Shown: piece by piece, positions 9,199-22,441 of the stretch
How positions within the stretch are numbered: position 1 is the stretch's first letter
Layout: each line of letters opens with the position of its first letter
Notes under the pieces: generated by a model
Databases searched by the model: none
What the model saw: only the letters and a program-made list of their open reading frames with translations
Told to the model about the DNA's origin: nothing
Translations under genes and position numbers: made by a program
Origin: Tetmemena sp. SeJ-2015
Taxonomy: Eukaryota > Ciliophora > Spirotrichea > Sporadotrichida > Oxytrichidae
NCBI GenBank assembly: GCA_027382625.1
Contig: JAJKFJ010022651.1
Location: forward strand, 1-64,000
Length of the DNA: 64,000 nucleotides
Reading direction: 5' to 3'

Positions 9199-12100
9199 AT
9201 GGCAGATCACCCAATGCAAAATGATAGCTCCAGCAAATAGCAAGCACATAATGAGATGATAGATCCTGCGTCTGTATTATCTGCTCCACCAGTAGTTTTA
9301 GACCTCAATTATATGTGCTTTCTTATAATTTTAAGAGAAAAAATATAGTAAATTAGCAGCTGCTGCTTTTGAACGAAAGAATTCAGTCCAAGCAGCAAGA
9401 AGTGAAGGTATAAGGAGTTAAGGATTTAACGCAATTGGCCTACCATAAATAAAATTAAGTAGGATTCATATTTCTAATGAGCACCATGTGCTTGAATCCC
9501 CTTAGAGAGTTTCAGAGCATGCAGGAGTGCTAAACTCAGTAATTCAGATATGCACCAGTAAGCTTGGAGATGTGTACCTGGCTCTTCCTTGCGTGACTCT
9601 TCTCTCAGAAGTGATTCATAAATTAACAGTCTCAAGCAATGCCCTCATTTAAAAAGCGTCTCTTATACTCTAGCCCGACCCATTCATATTTTGCAATTGC
9701 ATTTTATAAAGACCTCGTTTCTGGCATTTTACGTCAGTGCTCTTCTCCCGCATTTCATGTGCCTGCTTACAACTTCAAGACGAGGAATGCCATCTTCCGA
9801 ATCTATTAGTGTTTCACTCTTGCCCCAAAAAACTTATTGCTCGACCATATTGAGCCCACATTTTTCATCACATCTATCCTAAGCGGTGTTGAAGAAGAGA
9901 AAGATCCCAGGAATTAATAAAAGTGTATACTATGCAAGCTCTTATTAATTTTGTTAAAACTTATCCCAGGAACTTGATTATAACTTACGATCTGATTCAC
10001 TTCATCCTGAGGAATTGGGGGAGTCAAAGTGCCCTCGCAGAAAGCGACTAAAACCAAAGGATCATAGAGCCCTTTCTAGATGAGCTATTTGACAAGGTAT
10101 CTTGCTACTTCCCCATTAACTTTGAGCCTCCAAAGGATGACAAGTTCAAGATAACTCCAGAAATAAGTAAATAGTTATATGGCATCTTTTCCTACTCTAT
10201 ATTCTTAATTTGAAATATTGTAGGAGAAACTGAATAGATGCTTTTTTGCGACTCCCTTATTCCAGCGCTTTTCATTCCCTTTCATATTAGATAAGCTCAA
10301 TTCCTCCCAAATAGACACTAAGCTTCAGTGCTACTCTCTCCTTAATAAGATGATTGAGCTCTATGATCACAGCTAAGATCAGCCTTTCATATAAAGGAAC
10401 AAGCATAACTTAGCTGCTGCTCTCAATTAAGTCATGAACTATAGCTAGATGATATTTTTATCCTATTTTTGGAAAATTTGAACGAGTACTTCAATAGCTT
10501 CGATGAGACGTAGTAAACTGCGGCTTCGGGAACTTTGTGCGCCATTCTCAAATGCACCTCGGAGTAAACTGCAAAGGGAATCAATATCACCTAAACCTCC
10601 AAAGAATTCGAAGAGGTACTAGTAAAGTGTATTGAGAATATAGAAGAGAGTTTAATAAGATATTTAATCACATTTGATTTTAATAGTCCTGAATCGATGA
10701 ATGCATTCCTAGCTAGCCAACTGCTCTCTGTACGTAAAATATATCTTGTAAAAGTTATTTTCTTAGAACATCGCCATTTTATCGAACCAACTTTAAGAGC
10801 AAGTCCTATAGCACTTCATTAGTGAGCATGTAAGATATATTTTTGAGAATAGATTCCTCTAACTTATCTTTTATATTTAGGTAATGACTGTTATAAGAAC
10901 TGAATTGGATTAGCACCTCTAGAATTTACCAAAACTTGCCTCCTACGTTTAGATAGTAGCTAACACTTTTGAAAAAATAGGATCATAAACTATTTAAGGA
11001 GCTACCCTGAAATACCTATTCTCTACCTCCACCAATTTAACTTAAATATATTTACTACCTTCATACTTTTTCAATATTTTTAAATGAATGAGTAGATTAT
11101 TTCCCTCCTCGATAAGGTGATAAGAGCTGACAATATATAATCTATTCCCATCGTGTTTGAGAAAGGGCTGAAACTTCTCACATCTCTCTCTAAATTTATA
11201 AACTCTATCTTTCAAGTAATCTTTGCTATTTAAATTCAAAGCGCCCACTTCACTAGACTCAAAGAATGATTTGAAGCTAGAGAAGCATATAGTGCTCTGC
11301 TAAAATTGATAGTAGGCTCCAATTCTTTAAAAGCAGAGGAATCTAAGCATTCAATTTATTTGGATGAGAACAGTATGGATATAGATCAGCAGTTCTCAGA
11401 TAATTTCTTAATCTCAAACACTGAACCTCAAGCCTTAGATTCGAGTGAGAAACTACATGGCCTTATTATAGAGTAACTGTCACTCATGTAGAGTAATAAC
11501 CCTAGTATAAGGTCTATCCTGGACTAAAACCTGTACCCTCTATTGGAGGGCAAATATTTACAATATTTTAGAGTCAAAAGATTTAATCAAATACGAAAAG
11601 AAGGGAATATAATATCTCCTTAAGAATAGATTCCTCGTTGAAAAAGTGCTTGTTCAGCTATTACAAACCTCAAGGGAGCACTTCTTGCTCTTAGAATTCT
11701 CTAGCACAATATCTAAATGCTCCCATCAGAAATTAAATAACGAGTTCCCCTATATTTGTATTATTAAATTTACCTTTGTCTCAAAGATTATATCAACAAT
11801 TTAAAGTTGTCACCTTAAGATAGCCAGATCTTTATTAATTTAATGTGTGCTATAAATCAAATGCTTATTATCTTAGAGTAATAATGCCTGCAAACCTTGG
11901 AGCAACTATTCTAGAATAAAACGGGTACAATTTAATCTCAATAAATTAATTCATAATATTCCATGCCAAATTTTAATCTCATTACCTTTAAGACTTCACC
12001 ATCCTTCTTTTATAAAAGATTGACAACCAGCAGGCCACTTAAATCGTAATAAATCTCTCCAGTTAAGCAAACTCTGATCATCCCAATCACCTAGAGAGTG

Positions 12101-13211
12101 TCAAATTAATTAAAAAGATTCTCTCTAAGAGAAAACTTATAGTAGATTAACTCCTTGAAAATGAGCAATTCTAAAATTTCCTCTCACAAAGTGAGAATCA
12201 AGCTTTTGAAAATGAGAAATGGCTTTAAGAATTTTCAAAGATAGCTTATCTATTGATAAATTAAATCATTAACCACTTTTGTGCATAATTTTAATGATCC
12301 TGAAGTCAGAGAAGAAGCTAGATGAGAAGTTGCTGAAGCTCTTAAACTTTCAATCTAATTCAGATAATTAGCAGTTGCCAATCCTACTTAGAATGTCCAT
12401 TCTAGGAGCTTTAATCATAAGAGGAGAGAACCTGGGCTTTTAAGAAATGAAAAGGCTTTTACTATAACGAGAGCAACTGCCTTTGATTACCAGATACTAT
12501 CAACTGACAGTGGCTAAGTCTTAAAAAATTATTTAAACAATAAGGGAGATGTCTTCGTTGTCAAAGTACACTAAAGAAAAGGGCTTTAACATCTATAAGC
12601 TATATCCACAGAGACTTTTCAGCACAGTTTACCCCTTGCTACAGGAAAGTTGTACCTAAACCCAGAGACTAAGAGCTTTGGAATTCAGCTTCTTATGCAG
12701 ACATGCTAACTACTCTCCTCTCAGTAACTTATTTAAACAATTTTCTTTTTTTTAATCTATATTGACTTTTAACTGCAAGAGAAGTTGAAGGATCTGCTTC
12801 CAATCGCGGAGGAAGCTTTGAAGCTAGAGTAGTGCAGCTTTGATGTTAAAATTACAGCCATGCAAGTCTTCAAGCGCACACTCGATGAACACATCTAAAG
12901 CGAAACTTAGGAAAATACAAAGGCAGCAGCTCCCTTTGCCCTTGAGCTCAAATACCTAGAATATAATTGAGTTATTCAAAACTAGTTATTATGAATCATT
13001 TGTGAAGTTCATAATAGAATCACTTTCACTTCCACAGATGACCCTCACATTCAAGCTAGAGGCCTTGAATACTTTGACTGAAGTTTCTCAGTTTAAGCTT
13101 AATAAGTACAAGGATTAAATTATAAAGCAAGCAAGGGCTTTGCTAGATGACCCTAAAAGGCCAGTTAGGAAGTTCGCAAGGTATTGTATCAACGAGTGGC
13201 TTAATTAATGA
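9199..13211 (+). CDS. MMS19-like HEAT-repeat protein (cytosolic iron-sulfur assembly)
   Basis: MMS19 is the scaffold of the CIA targeting complex that delivers Fe-S clusters to nuclear enzymes of DNA replication, repair and transcription. The ATG at 9199 opens a Gln-rich N terminus. At about 10.08-10.17 kb the reading FDKVSCYFPINFEPPKDDKF matches the signature of the MMS19 N-terminal domain (CYFPI-F-PP-DD). The region between is helical, HEAT-like and Leu-rich. The C terminus at about 13.05-13.21 kb contains LLDDPKRPVRKFARYCINEW, the conserved end of the MMS19 C-terminal domain, and stops at TGA 13209-13211. Several frame changes occur in between and are probably short introns or IESs that I did not resolve one by one. 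Segment order appears linear, not scrambled. Many codons are TAA/TAG read as Gln. Confidence 0.8.
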
Positions 13212-13417
13212 CAAGTATCTTAGTTTTTTACTGAATTTTGTTATCTTCTTTCATCTTGATAATAAATGATAACTCTTCTAAGAACCTAATGTTCATTCTG
13301 AATGTTAAATTGAAGCTTTAGATTATGTTTAAGAAAGTAAAATCATTTGATTCCCCTCTCTAAAATATTTTGTATTGTCTTTCAAGATCTTTCTTTTTTT
13401 CTTCATTTATCATTTTG

Positions 13418-14090
13418 TCATATTGAGTTAGGGCCAAACTTCTCGAAGAGCCTTCTTTGTTTGATATAGTTCTCTGCCCTTCTTAAGTCGCCATCCAATT
13501 TCTTACTCTTCCTCCAGTAGTCGTACACGTTATCCTCATTTATCTTTTGATTAAGAAAATATGGACAAACATTATGATCAATTGATAGAAGTATCTATTG
13601 GAATACCATTTTGAGCCAGTGACTATTATAGAACCGCCAATTATCCATACGAACGTGTTCCGGTTGAATGTTGCATACGCAAACCCACCTCCTAGTATCA
13701 ATCCAGCCATTTAGATTAGATTCTGTGAATTCCTATACATATCACACTTATACATTCATCATCTCCTTTTAATAAATATTTTGAAGAGTTGATCTTAGCA
13801 ATCTGCTCTTCCTTTTTGCCATTCTTGAGTTCGTAGAAATTGTCGAACAAGTTTGGATCCTAGCATGTTTCCAAGATCCAGGTCTAAGTTTAGCATCAGC
13901 TCCTTGCGAATGAATTCATAGTTCTTGCGTGTCAATCCTTGCTTTAACTTGTCGATCCTGTGTAACTGCAGCTTTCTCTGTTCCCTTCTGGATCTGTGGC
14001 AAGTTTATTTGGGTCCTTAGTTGGCTCAACTGGAGATGTACTTTGTTTTTCCCTTGTGCTGCCGCAGCCTGAGATTAGTGGTCTTAAGAC
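13418..14090 (-). CDS. Small predicted membrane protein, family unknown
   Basis: Minus-strand coding pieces end at TGA 13418-13420. From the N-terminal side they include a basic helical stretch (KLKQGLTRKNYEFIRKELML), an acidic/polar stretch (NLFDNFYELKNGKKEE), a Gly-rich hydrophobic segment (LILGGGFAYATFNRN, then WIIGGSIIVTG) compatible with two membrane passes, and a charged tail (NEDNVYDYWRKSKKLDGDL). Frames change between pieces, so introns or IESs are present. It overlaps nothing and sits tail-to-tail with the MMS19-like gene about 200 bases away. The layout (short soluble N terminus, helical hairpin, charged tail) resembles small mitochondrial inner-membrane proteins, but no family could be assigned. 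Confidence 0.55.
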
Positions 14091-14186
14091 ATCAATTAAA
14101 TTAATTTTTCAACTACTATACAAAATATTTTTATGTTAAAAAGAAATTAGAAAATTTAAATTCAAAAAAAATATATTTAAGCCAAA

Positions 14187-14792
14187 ATGTCCAGGAAATT
14201 AATTGACATGATAGGCATGAAAAATCAGAGTTATGAGAATGGCGAAGATAGAGAATATAAAGCTGTGATTGCAATCTAAAGTGTGTTCAGGAGCTACTCT
14301 GTGAGGAAAAGAATGAAGGAGGCGCAACTTGAATTCTACGAAATTTTCAAAGGCATAGAGGGAGACCTTGGAAGTAAGAAAATCGTTTTTGCTAACTTAC
14401 TGTTCTTAGTGAATGCTTGCTACTTGGATGAGAGTAGTTTTTTTGAAATGCCAAAAGTCACATCAAAGATAACCTCTGCTAAGTCTAGCAAAGCTGCTTT
14501 TGTAAATGAAGGCGATCGATAAAATGCACCAAACTAATACGAAATGAATAGAGTACAGTCTTTGAACAGTCTTAAAGCAGAATACCACCACTAAACTTAT
14601 AACAGCATAGACACAACAAAACTAATAGGACCTCCTGCAAATACATCTCACAGCTAATCTTAGATAGCCTAATAAAATCCACTAAATAACTAGAGATACC
14701 TTAAAATAAGCAATTAGAATAATAGGAAATTGCTCATTCAAGTTTTGATGTAGATATGGAAATAATAATGTAGAGAGGGAGTTAAAAAATGA
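14187..14792 (+). CDS. IQ-motif (calmodulin-binding) protein, hypothetical
   Basis: Uninterrupted 201-codon frame from ATG 14187 to TGA 14790 with TAA/TAG as Gln. Near residues 30-48 is IQSVFRSYSVRKRM, a good IQ motif (IQxxxRxxxxRxx), suggesting binding of calmodulin or a centrin-type protein. The N-terminal half is folded-looking and the C-terminal half is Asn/Gln/Ser-rich and probably disordered. In the last 60 codons a second frame also looks coding-like (AHSSFDVDMEIIM), so an unremoved IES near 14.7 kb is possible and the true C terminus may differ. No further family assignment. Confidence 0.6.
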
Positions 14793-15042
14793 GCTATTGC
14801 TACTTAAAAAATGGTTTATTATTTATTTAAGCAAATTTAATTCAGATGGCAATCCAATTTTTTTACTCAAGTACTTCTATTTATGATAAGTATTGTTTTC
14901 AATTTTTAATAAAAAATATTATCTTGACGATATTGAAATTATGTTAAATCATATCAGTATGTTGATTAATAAATAAATGTTATAACTTGCTTCAAAATAT
15001 TATCTTATATTATACTTCAGTACATAATATCCTTTTATTTGA

Positions 15043-18000
15043 TCAAAATCCAGCCTAGGGAGTGCCATTCGATCTATCCTCAGCCGCTCGCTCAAGGGAA
15101 TCTTATCGATTCTGAAATTATTAGTTGAACAGGCTCTTTGGCTATCTCTGTCGCTGCTGAGAATTTGACCTAATCTCAAATTCCTTAGTCCTCTCAGAAT
15201 CAATAAGGCAAGTCTGTCAGAGGTGTCACTCTCCTTGTAAGCCACATAGTTATAACGACTATTGCTCCTTTACTAGCTGATGAGTTCATTCCTATTTCTA
15301 TCTTGACTCTAGCTCATTTGATCTACATGAGAAGACTCAGTCTACTACTGTACTAAGCCCTCAGATGGAGGGTAGTTACTCTTTGCAGGGGTTTGTAAAA
15401 GCTGATTGCTACCTAATTTATCGTAAGTTCGAGGGGATTCGAATCTGTTACTGGTAAGTTCAGGGTCTCCTAATCCCACCTCCTGACCCTATCCTTCTAT
15501 CATCTCCTAATGATATCTCATGTCTGCATCCCTTATCACCTCGCCTAAATCTTCGTTTATTTTGACTTGCTAAATTCTAGAGCTCAACTAATCAAAGTTC
15601 TACTAGGAAAGCCTCTATTGATTTCCAGAAGCTGCTCTTTAGTTATTAATATTTTAGTTTGAAAGCATTTCACCTACTCTACTAGTGCTACCAAAGCGTT
15701 TGCTTTGAGAAGGGGTATCGTTCTGTAAGAGAGAAAAATTCGAAACTCTCTTGCTTTGCATTTCATAGAGGTACTTCTAGCTCTAAGTAGAAAGAGCTCT
15801 GTTATGATTCAGAGCTGGGAGCTATTGTAATTGTTTGATGTTATGTTGCGGACTTGTCGTAAGGGGATTTTAGATTTATGTGGGAGTTTCCACTTCAAGA
15901 GCTTACAGGATATTCAAGTGACTTTACAACATAGAGCCTCCAATCATAATCTTCTCATTATTTCTCAGTTGAAGGTAATTGAGGTCTTGATTGAAGTTAG
16001 GATGAATAGAGGATAGCATTGAAGGATTTTAACTTATGACAGCTTTGGGCTGGCTATAAGATCGTCTTTGATTCAGTTAATGAAATAAAGAGGGGTTATT
16101 CAAATCTCATATAAGTCAAATAGCTAATTATAAAATGGTACTTTTGAATCTCTTAGCTGCATCTTGTCAAGACTTTAAGTGTGATTAAGTTGAGAATTCT
16201 CGAGCATGGACAAAGTTCGATCTGCGCTCTCGTATCTTTTATAAGCGTCAGTTTTGTGGATGGCTATCTTGAATTGATAATCGGTGTTCTATTTCCTCAA
16301 ATCATGCATCACTACAACTTGATCGAGCTATTCCATCTACTTCCTCTAATTTCTTATTTCCTCGTCGAGCATCTTGTGCAATACCTGAGCGTCAAATAAC
16401 TTCTTCCTGACGTTTCTTAAGCATTATCTTTTTTATTTGGAGATCATAACGCATCGACTTCATCTTGATTTCGTGAGCGTGGACCATATTTTCAAGACCG
16501 ATCTCTGCGTTATTCTAAGATTAGTAGTCGCCTACAAGGATCTCATATCTCTACTTTTATAATCCAGCTAATCTATAATGGATTAAATGACTTCACTCTT
16601 TGATGCTTGACTTTTTCTTTCTTCAATTCTCTCTTGATCTCTTATAAACACAAAATATTATAATCAACCTTACTTTCATTTTCTCTTTGAATTTCAATCT
16701 TGCATCTTAGTATTTTAGCGCCTCTTAGTCAAAGGTCTGAGCATTTTTGCCAATCCCCCTTTGAATTTCCTCCGACTCAATTTTGTAGTAATCATTTTCG
16801 GTGAGTATCTTATAAGCCTCCTGCTCTTGATCTTTGTCCTCTTTGGAAGGTTTGCATCTTAAAATGCTGGTTTCTAAACTTCTACTGCACTTCCTTGTTA
16901 CCTATCTCTATGCTAATCACCTTTATCTGTTCATCAAGATAATATACAGTAGAAAAATAATAATGTTCAAACATTTTATGTCGTAATTTTAAATCAAGTT
17001 TATGAATCTTGCTTAGTAACTCTTGCTATAAATTTGTATCTTAGCTCTTATCAATCTGCTTCTATACAGTTAAAAACTCTGCCTGTAGCTAGGCAGCTCG
17101 ATGTCGTGCGTTCATAACTAACCTGTCTAGAATTTCTGGATCAGAGATGAAATTATCCAGGGTCTTGTGCGAAGCAATTCTATCTGGCGAACGAGAGCAG
17201 TTAGCTTTCATCAGTTTTTGATTTGTCTTTTCTGAGTCTATGATTTCATTTAGGCACTTATTCATGTCTTTCAGGTACTTTCTTATTTTTAAATTTTCAG
17301 TGTTCAGCTCACCTATTTCATCTTCATAAGCTAAACGATATCCATGAAAAGTAAATGAAAGTAAAAAAGAAAGTATCCTCTCTCCTCATCTCTGGATTAG
17401 GCCATACTCTCAATGTCCACTTAAAAGTTGAGATCAACCCTTATTTTTTCAAGCAAGCTCATTGGATCTATCTTATGTAAGAGTCTTTCCTAGTTTTGCT
17501 TGAGAGCTAAAATACTTCGCTTGGCTACAAGATCTTTACTGAATTTCTTCAGACTCTAGCTCACAGGCATATCTTTCTTCCTTCCGTTGTTACCATTGAC
17601 AACGTTAGTGATACAAAATAAAACTAATTTACATTAAAACATCACAAGATGAAAATTATTAAACCTAAATTTAGTGTGTGTATGTTTCTTAAGCTACTTA
17701 GGTTGAGGAAACAATTTTTTGCCTTTGAAGGTACTGAAGGCAGGTCTAGTAGCACTCCCTTCCTACCTCTAATTCTTCATAGTCTAGCTATTAATTTTTG
17801 CCCTGACTTTGAACTTGAACGCAGGAGTGTCGTGGAAGTTCGAAGGAGAATTTGAAACTCCATCAGGGTCAGTTGGAATATTTAATAAGTTCAGATTTAT
17901 CTGCCCACCCGAGCCTTCCCAACTATCCCTAGAAACCATCTGAAAGATATCCTCGTTGTTGAGACTTATCTTATACTGATCTTAGAGTTGAGCGAGGGAC

Positions 18001-18900
18001 TTCTATTATTCAAGGGTCTTAAATGTAGAGGTGGGTTCTCTGGAACTCAGAGCAAGAGGAAAGGTCATCCACAGGAAATAAATCAATGGGCCTTTTTTGG
18101 TTATCCTAAGATGGATTCCCAAGTGTGAATTACTTCTTACTGATGATGTTTTCTGCGATCCTCATGTTTTTATGATGCTGACTGTCCCTTGTCTCTTGCT
18201 TAAGAAAGATATTTGAGCTTTGCGGGAGAGGCGTGTCTGTTGTCTGGTCTTACCTTTCAATCGGAGAAATATCGAGGATATTCGACTAGTCTGTCTGAAA
18301 TTGAAAAATAGAGATCACAGGAAGGTGAATTAAATTGAGGCCTCTGTTAATCCTCAGTATCGTTAATGTCTATTTGAAGAGTTAATCTATCGTTTAGACT
18401 TTCATCTATTTAACTGTCCCTAGCTATAGTTATACTGTAAACTCTCATAGTTATCCCTCTTGAAGTCTTCTTGACTATTTAAATCTGATATTAGCATAAA
18501 ATGGACATTTGAGTGACTGATGATGCCACTATTGAGCTGGCTTTTGAACATGTCTATCTCCTACTGAATCTTGGCCGCAAAATCATTTCCTCTGTCAATT
18601 TCCCTCACTTTATTCAGGCCTTTCTATTCCACTCCTTCTTCTTCATCCTAAGGCAACTAGTAGTCATGCCTATTGCTCTTTAATAATCCCCTAAACTTCC
18701 TTCCTTATCACCATCGCTGCCCTTGCGTAGGCTTGATAGGCCCTAGAAACCCTCCGACTTAAGAAAAATCTCGTTTTATAAAGGAGTAGACGGTAGCTCC
18801 TACTGTAAGTTGTGCTTGAGTAGGGCTGAAGAGAAGTTGCTTTAACTTAGAAGTGGATCTGCAAGACTACTTGTTGATTGAGTTGAGGGCTTATTCAAGT
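15043..18900 (-). CDS. Long coiled-coil, Gln/Asn/Ser-rich protein
   Basis: A minus-strand coding tract ends at TGA 15043-15045. It includes an uninterrupted reading of more than 250 codons at 15.25-16.0 kb, a coiled-coil reading at 17.0-17.3 kb (EDEIGELNTENLKIRKYLKD and following) and another at 17.4-17.6 kb. Upstream, the reading from 17.65 to 18.03 kb (TLEQQKSLAQLQDQYKISLN) stays in frame across 17.6 kb, so I treat the tract as one gene. Two short IESs were recognised by pointer and frame: 15196-15233 and 18032-18059. Other frame changes remain near 16.0-16.9 and 18.4-18.7 kb. Composition and coiled coils suggest a cytoskeletal or basal-body protein, which is inference only. The start was not found; the tract may continue through an unlinked segment. 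Confidence 0.6.
15196..15233. other. 38-base IES, pointer CTCTC
   Basis: CTCTC occurs at 15191-15195 and 15229-15233. Deleting one copy and the spacer shifts the minus-strand frame from a dead end into the reading NYVAYKERTKEFEIRSNS, which stays open to the TGA at 15043. Confidence 0.65.
18032..18059. other. 28-base IES, pointer AGAGG
   Basis: AGAGG occurs at 18027-18031 and 18055-18059. Removing 28 bases joins PVDDLSS to TFKTLEQQKSLAQ on the minus strand in frame; without removal both frames hit TGA or lose coding character. The IES itself is not AT-rich. Confidence 0.6.
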
Positions 18901-19727
18901 GATTCAAAAAAATTAAAGTAAAGATCTTAACTCTGAAGTTAAAAGAAGTTAAATTAATGAATAAATAATTATTATAAAGTTGAAATATCTCCAATTATAA
19001 AGTTTACTTTATAATGATTGATCTGGTTATAGTTTATGGAGTTTTAATTTTGCTGATTAGAGTTCAAAGCATAGTTAGGCTGCTAGTCTTGCAAGAGCAG
19101 AAAGTCTGGCTCCGGAGTTTGCTAAGTCATCAAATTGCTAGTCGGCTGATGAATGAGCGAGAACTAGTTCTCTTAGTTTTCCTCATTAAATATCACCGGG
19201 TTCCCTGTTATTTTATTTGAATTGCTTATACAAGGGAGGAAGTCCATGTAACTGAGAAGATGTGCTTTGCTACCCTTATCCTATTCCTCCTCCGTTTTAG
19301 TTTCTTTTATCAGGCACCCAACTCTCTCCATCCACGTAATCTATTTCTCATTCTAAAAACGTCTATCCTTTTAAGATTAAAGATAGATTTATTCTTTTAA
19401 ATACATCTTTCTATACTTTTAATGGATGGTATTGAACTCTGGAGAGGGTTATTCATCTGTAATGTTGAGGTTTTGTATTTACTAGGGTGGTGGTTAATAA
19501 TTTCTAACTCTTCTTCGATCAAGCAGCTGAGCTTTCGAGTCATTTTCCAAAAGCATTTTATGAATAGCGAGAGCCAACCACTTTATCTTTATTTTTACTA
19601 GATTTATAAACCCTAATATATATTCTCATTCCTAAAATTAGCTCAGATTTCATTTAAAGTTAGACCCATTGATAAGGTGTGATCTTAAAAAAGCTTAAAA
19701 TAAATTTAAAGAGTATAGATGAGATTA
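18901..19727. other. Spacer between two minus-strand coiled-coil genes
   Basis: AT-rich. Short open readings on both strands but nothing with clear coding character; may contain germline-limited DNA. Confidence 0.4.
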
Positions 19728-22330
19728 TCATAGGATATCATATCTTGAGTTCCCCACACTAACTTAATTAACGTTAAAGTAGGATTTCTTAGCTGTATTA
19801 GACTTCCTCATGCTTGAATCCTCTTTCATATTTCTTGACTTTTTAATATCTTACTTTGCTTCTTCTGCATCTTATTCTTGTGTACTTTAGTCTACGTGGT
19901 ATCTAGTTATCCTTACTTTACTTGGCTTTCTAGCACTACCGCCCTATTTTGCTATAATTGAATCCTTCCATTCTTTTCCAAAAGCACTGCGCTGTTCCTT
20001 ATAGGCTTGATCTACTTTAGGCAAGAATTTGCTCAAGATCTTCTTCTAAATCTCTTTCTCGGAATATCTCTGCGATGCAAGTTCACTCTGCTTGTCCTTA
20101 AGTAAACTATTAGATTCCTAAGCTTGAGCAAGCAGATTTTAAGAGTTGCGAAACTTGTTGATCTCAACTTGCTCAAATTTCTAGCGATATCGCAGTTGCT
20201 TCTCTTTGAATCTAAAGTCAGCCTGCTCCTTTTAATCTTGGTAAAACTGCATCTACTATTTATCATGAAAGTACTAAGGGATCGAAGTTGACTAAGACGC
20301 TTGGTGCTTTGAAAATAAGGGGAGATGAGTCTTTACTTGATTGTAGTTGCTTAAAGTGAGATTATCGTTTTCACTATCAAAGTTTTTATCTCTCTAGGTT
20401 TAAGAATCTAACCCATGGTTCTACTATTTGAGATTGCCTAAGAATTTAGGATCTATTTTATCCATGTTAATAGTCTTCTTGTACATTTGGAGTTAACTCA
20501 GTGATTTAGTTTAAGATTGACTTCCTCTATATTGGTAGATAGTCTTGAATTAGTCTATGCTTAACTTGGGAAGCCTTCTCAAAGTTTCTATATCCTAGAA
20601 CTTTGTAGGCTCATAGTGATCTTGGGCCTGCTCAGCTAAGCTCTTTTAATCATCGTCAGGGACTTTCTCCCTTTCAGTTTTCTGTGGGCTCTCTTCTTGG
20701 TTCTATTGCTATTTTTTATCTAGAGCATTTTTATTCAAGCTTATCTTATTCCTCACTATACTTATTCTCTTTTGAAGTTCAGAAGCTTTAGGTTTTGAAG
20801 AGCTGCTTTCATTTACAAATATGGGAAAAATGAAAAAATCACTATACGCATTTTCCAGCTGAGCCCCTTCCCTCAATCTCATAATCTTTTACCTCTCTTC
20901 GTTTTGCCTTTCTAGCTCTTTCTCTTGCTCCTTAAGTTATTCCCTCCTTCTCTCTTTGGCTTCTAGTGCTTCCTATTTCTACTTCTTCTTATTCATTCTA
21001 TAGTTGCCCTTAATATCAGAGTGCTCTCCATTAAAAACATCGATAGAGGTGAAGATATCTATCTCAGAGTAAATTCGCTCATCTGGTATGAAAAAGCGAG
21101 GATCATCAAACATCTCCTAGAATTCCTCCTCAGTGAACTCCTTCAACAGCACTTGAAAATTCATAACCTTCACATTTTAATACTTTGTTGATGTCAAGCT
21201 TCTTATGTTGTTGCTACCTTTCTGGGCTATAAGTCTCCTGAGGATTAATTTCCGATTCATTCGCGATCTCTCGCTATGACTTCGGATTCAGCCTCTCCAA
21301 TGAATCAATTTAATTAACTACTGCTATTCTCGTACTATAATAATTTCACTAAATCATAGGAGGCCTTGGACCTCCTCCGAAGCCTTAATTTCATGTCGTA
21401 GTCATTGATTCTCTTTTTGTGGAGCTTGCATTCATTTTGCTAATAGAACTTAGCTAGCAATTACGTCACCCTCTGCTTCAGTATTTTCCTCTTCTCTTGC
21501 TGCTTTGCCAGCTCCTTCTTCTGTTAATCTGCCTCTAGTCTTCTCTGAGATAAGTTTATAACAAGAGACCTTGCTAATAAACGCCGGAGTGAACTCGATC
21601 TGCCTAGTGCGGAGATAGTCTAATTAGTTAGCTAATACTTATCTTCTGTAAGTTCTGTATCTTTATAGGGTGATTCCTACTTGATGACTGATCTGTCCTA
21701 TCTCTCTGTTAAGGGCGCGTCTCAAAATAAAAAGCAAAGTTTAATAAGCATCTTGCTGATAATCTTGCATGAGTTTGAGCTTAAATTAATTTTTTGGGAT
21801 CTGTTAAAATTGGAGTATTCTTTTTTTTATTAATTAAAAAAATTTAAAAATTTCAAAGGAAAAAAGGGTTTAAAAATTGGTTATTTTTGGGGAATCTTCT
21901 CAAAGACCCTTTTTTTTAAATTTAGGATTTTACAGGCTCATGATAGCCAAGATTGTGGTTGTAAATCAACTTCTCATCGTCATCTATCTTCTGAAAAGTT
22001 AACTATTCAAAGCATCGATAATCATTTGGATATGCGAGTAAAACTATTCTTGCTGATGGAGAAGTGTTTGCTGCTTATTGAGGGTCTTGGATCTGCGGGT
22101 AGGTTGAGGACTGTTTCTATTACGAGTTTCTTGCTTTGAGGTTTGATTTGTCGTGGCCACCCTGCTATTAACCAGCCCCGTTGACTAGGCAGGTTTAATA
22201 ATCATTTTAGTTATATTCTCATTAATTTGCTGTGAGTTTGCTACCTTGAGTATATCCTGTCTAGTATTAAATTAAGCAGTTTAAGTTTGAGACCTCATCA
22301 AGTCGGTTCCATGAAGTTGAGGGGCATTAT
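19728..22330 (-). CDS. Charged coiled-coil protein, family unknown
   Basis: One long minus-strand gene. The downstream 1.4 kb (21.17 to 19.73 kb) is a single open frame of more than 470 codons, starting with a possible internal MNFQVLLKEFTEEEF and ending at TGA 19728-19730. It is rich in Lys/Glu/Gln heptads (EQEKELERQNEERQKIMRLR; KEKQLRYRQKFEQVEINKF). Upstream are SQRRLEADQQKKELAKQQEK at 21.5 kb and a Ser/Thr/Gln-rich N-terminal region at 22.0-22.3 kb. Interruptions lie at about 21.78-21.96 kb (AT-rich IES) and near 21.33 and 21.17 kb. Long charged coiled coils of this sort are common in ciliate cytoskeletal proteins; function is not known. Confidence 0.65.
21780..21960. other. AT-rich IES with internal inverted repeats
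   Basis: Homopolymer-rich stretch interrupting the coiled-coil gene. It has A/T runs and matching arms (AAAGGAAAAAAGGGTTTAAAA and AGACCCTTTTTTTTAAA type) that resemble the style of the inverted-repeat element at 2.3-3.2 kb. The pointer was not pinned down. Confidence 0.5.
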
Positions 22331-22441
22331 TTATTAAAATTAAATTGATGATGCTAATTCAATATATGAACCTTGATATGTATTTATATTTCAAAGTGAG
22401 TTGTGCTCATTTTATCTTTTTAAAATTTCTCCGCAGAGAAA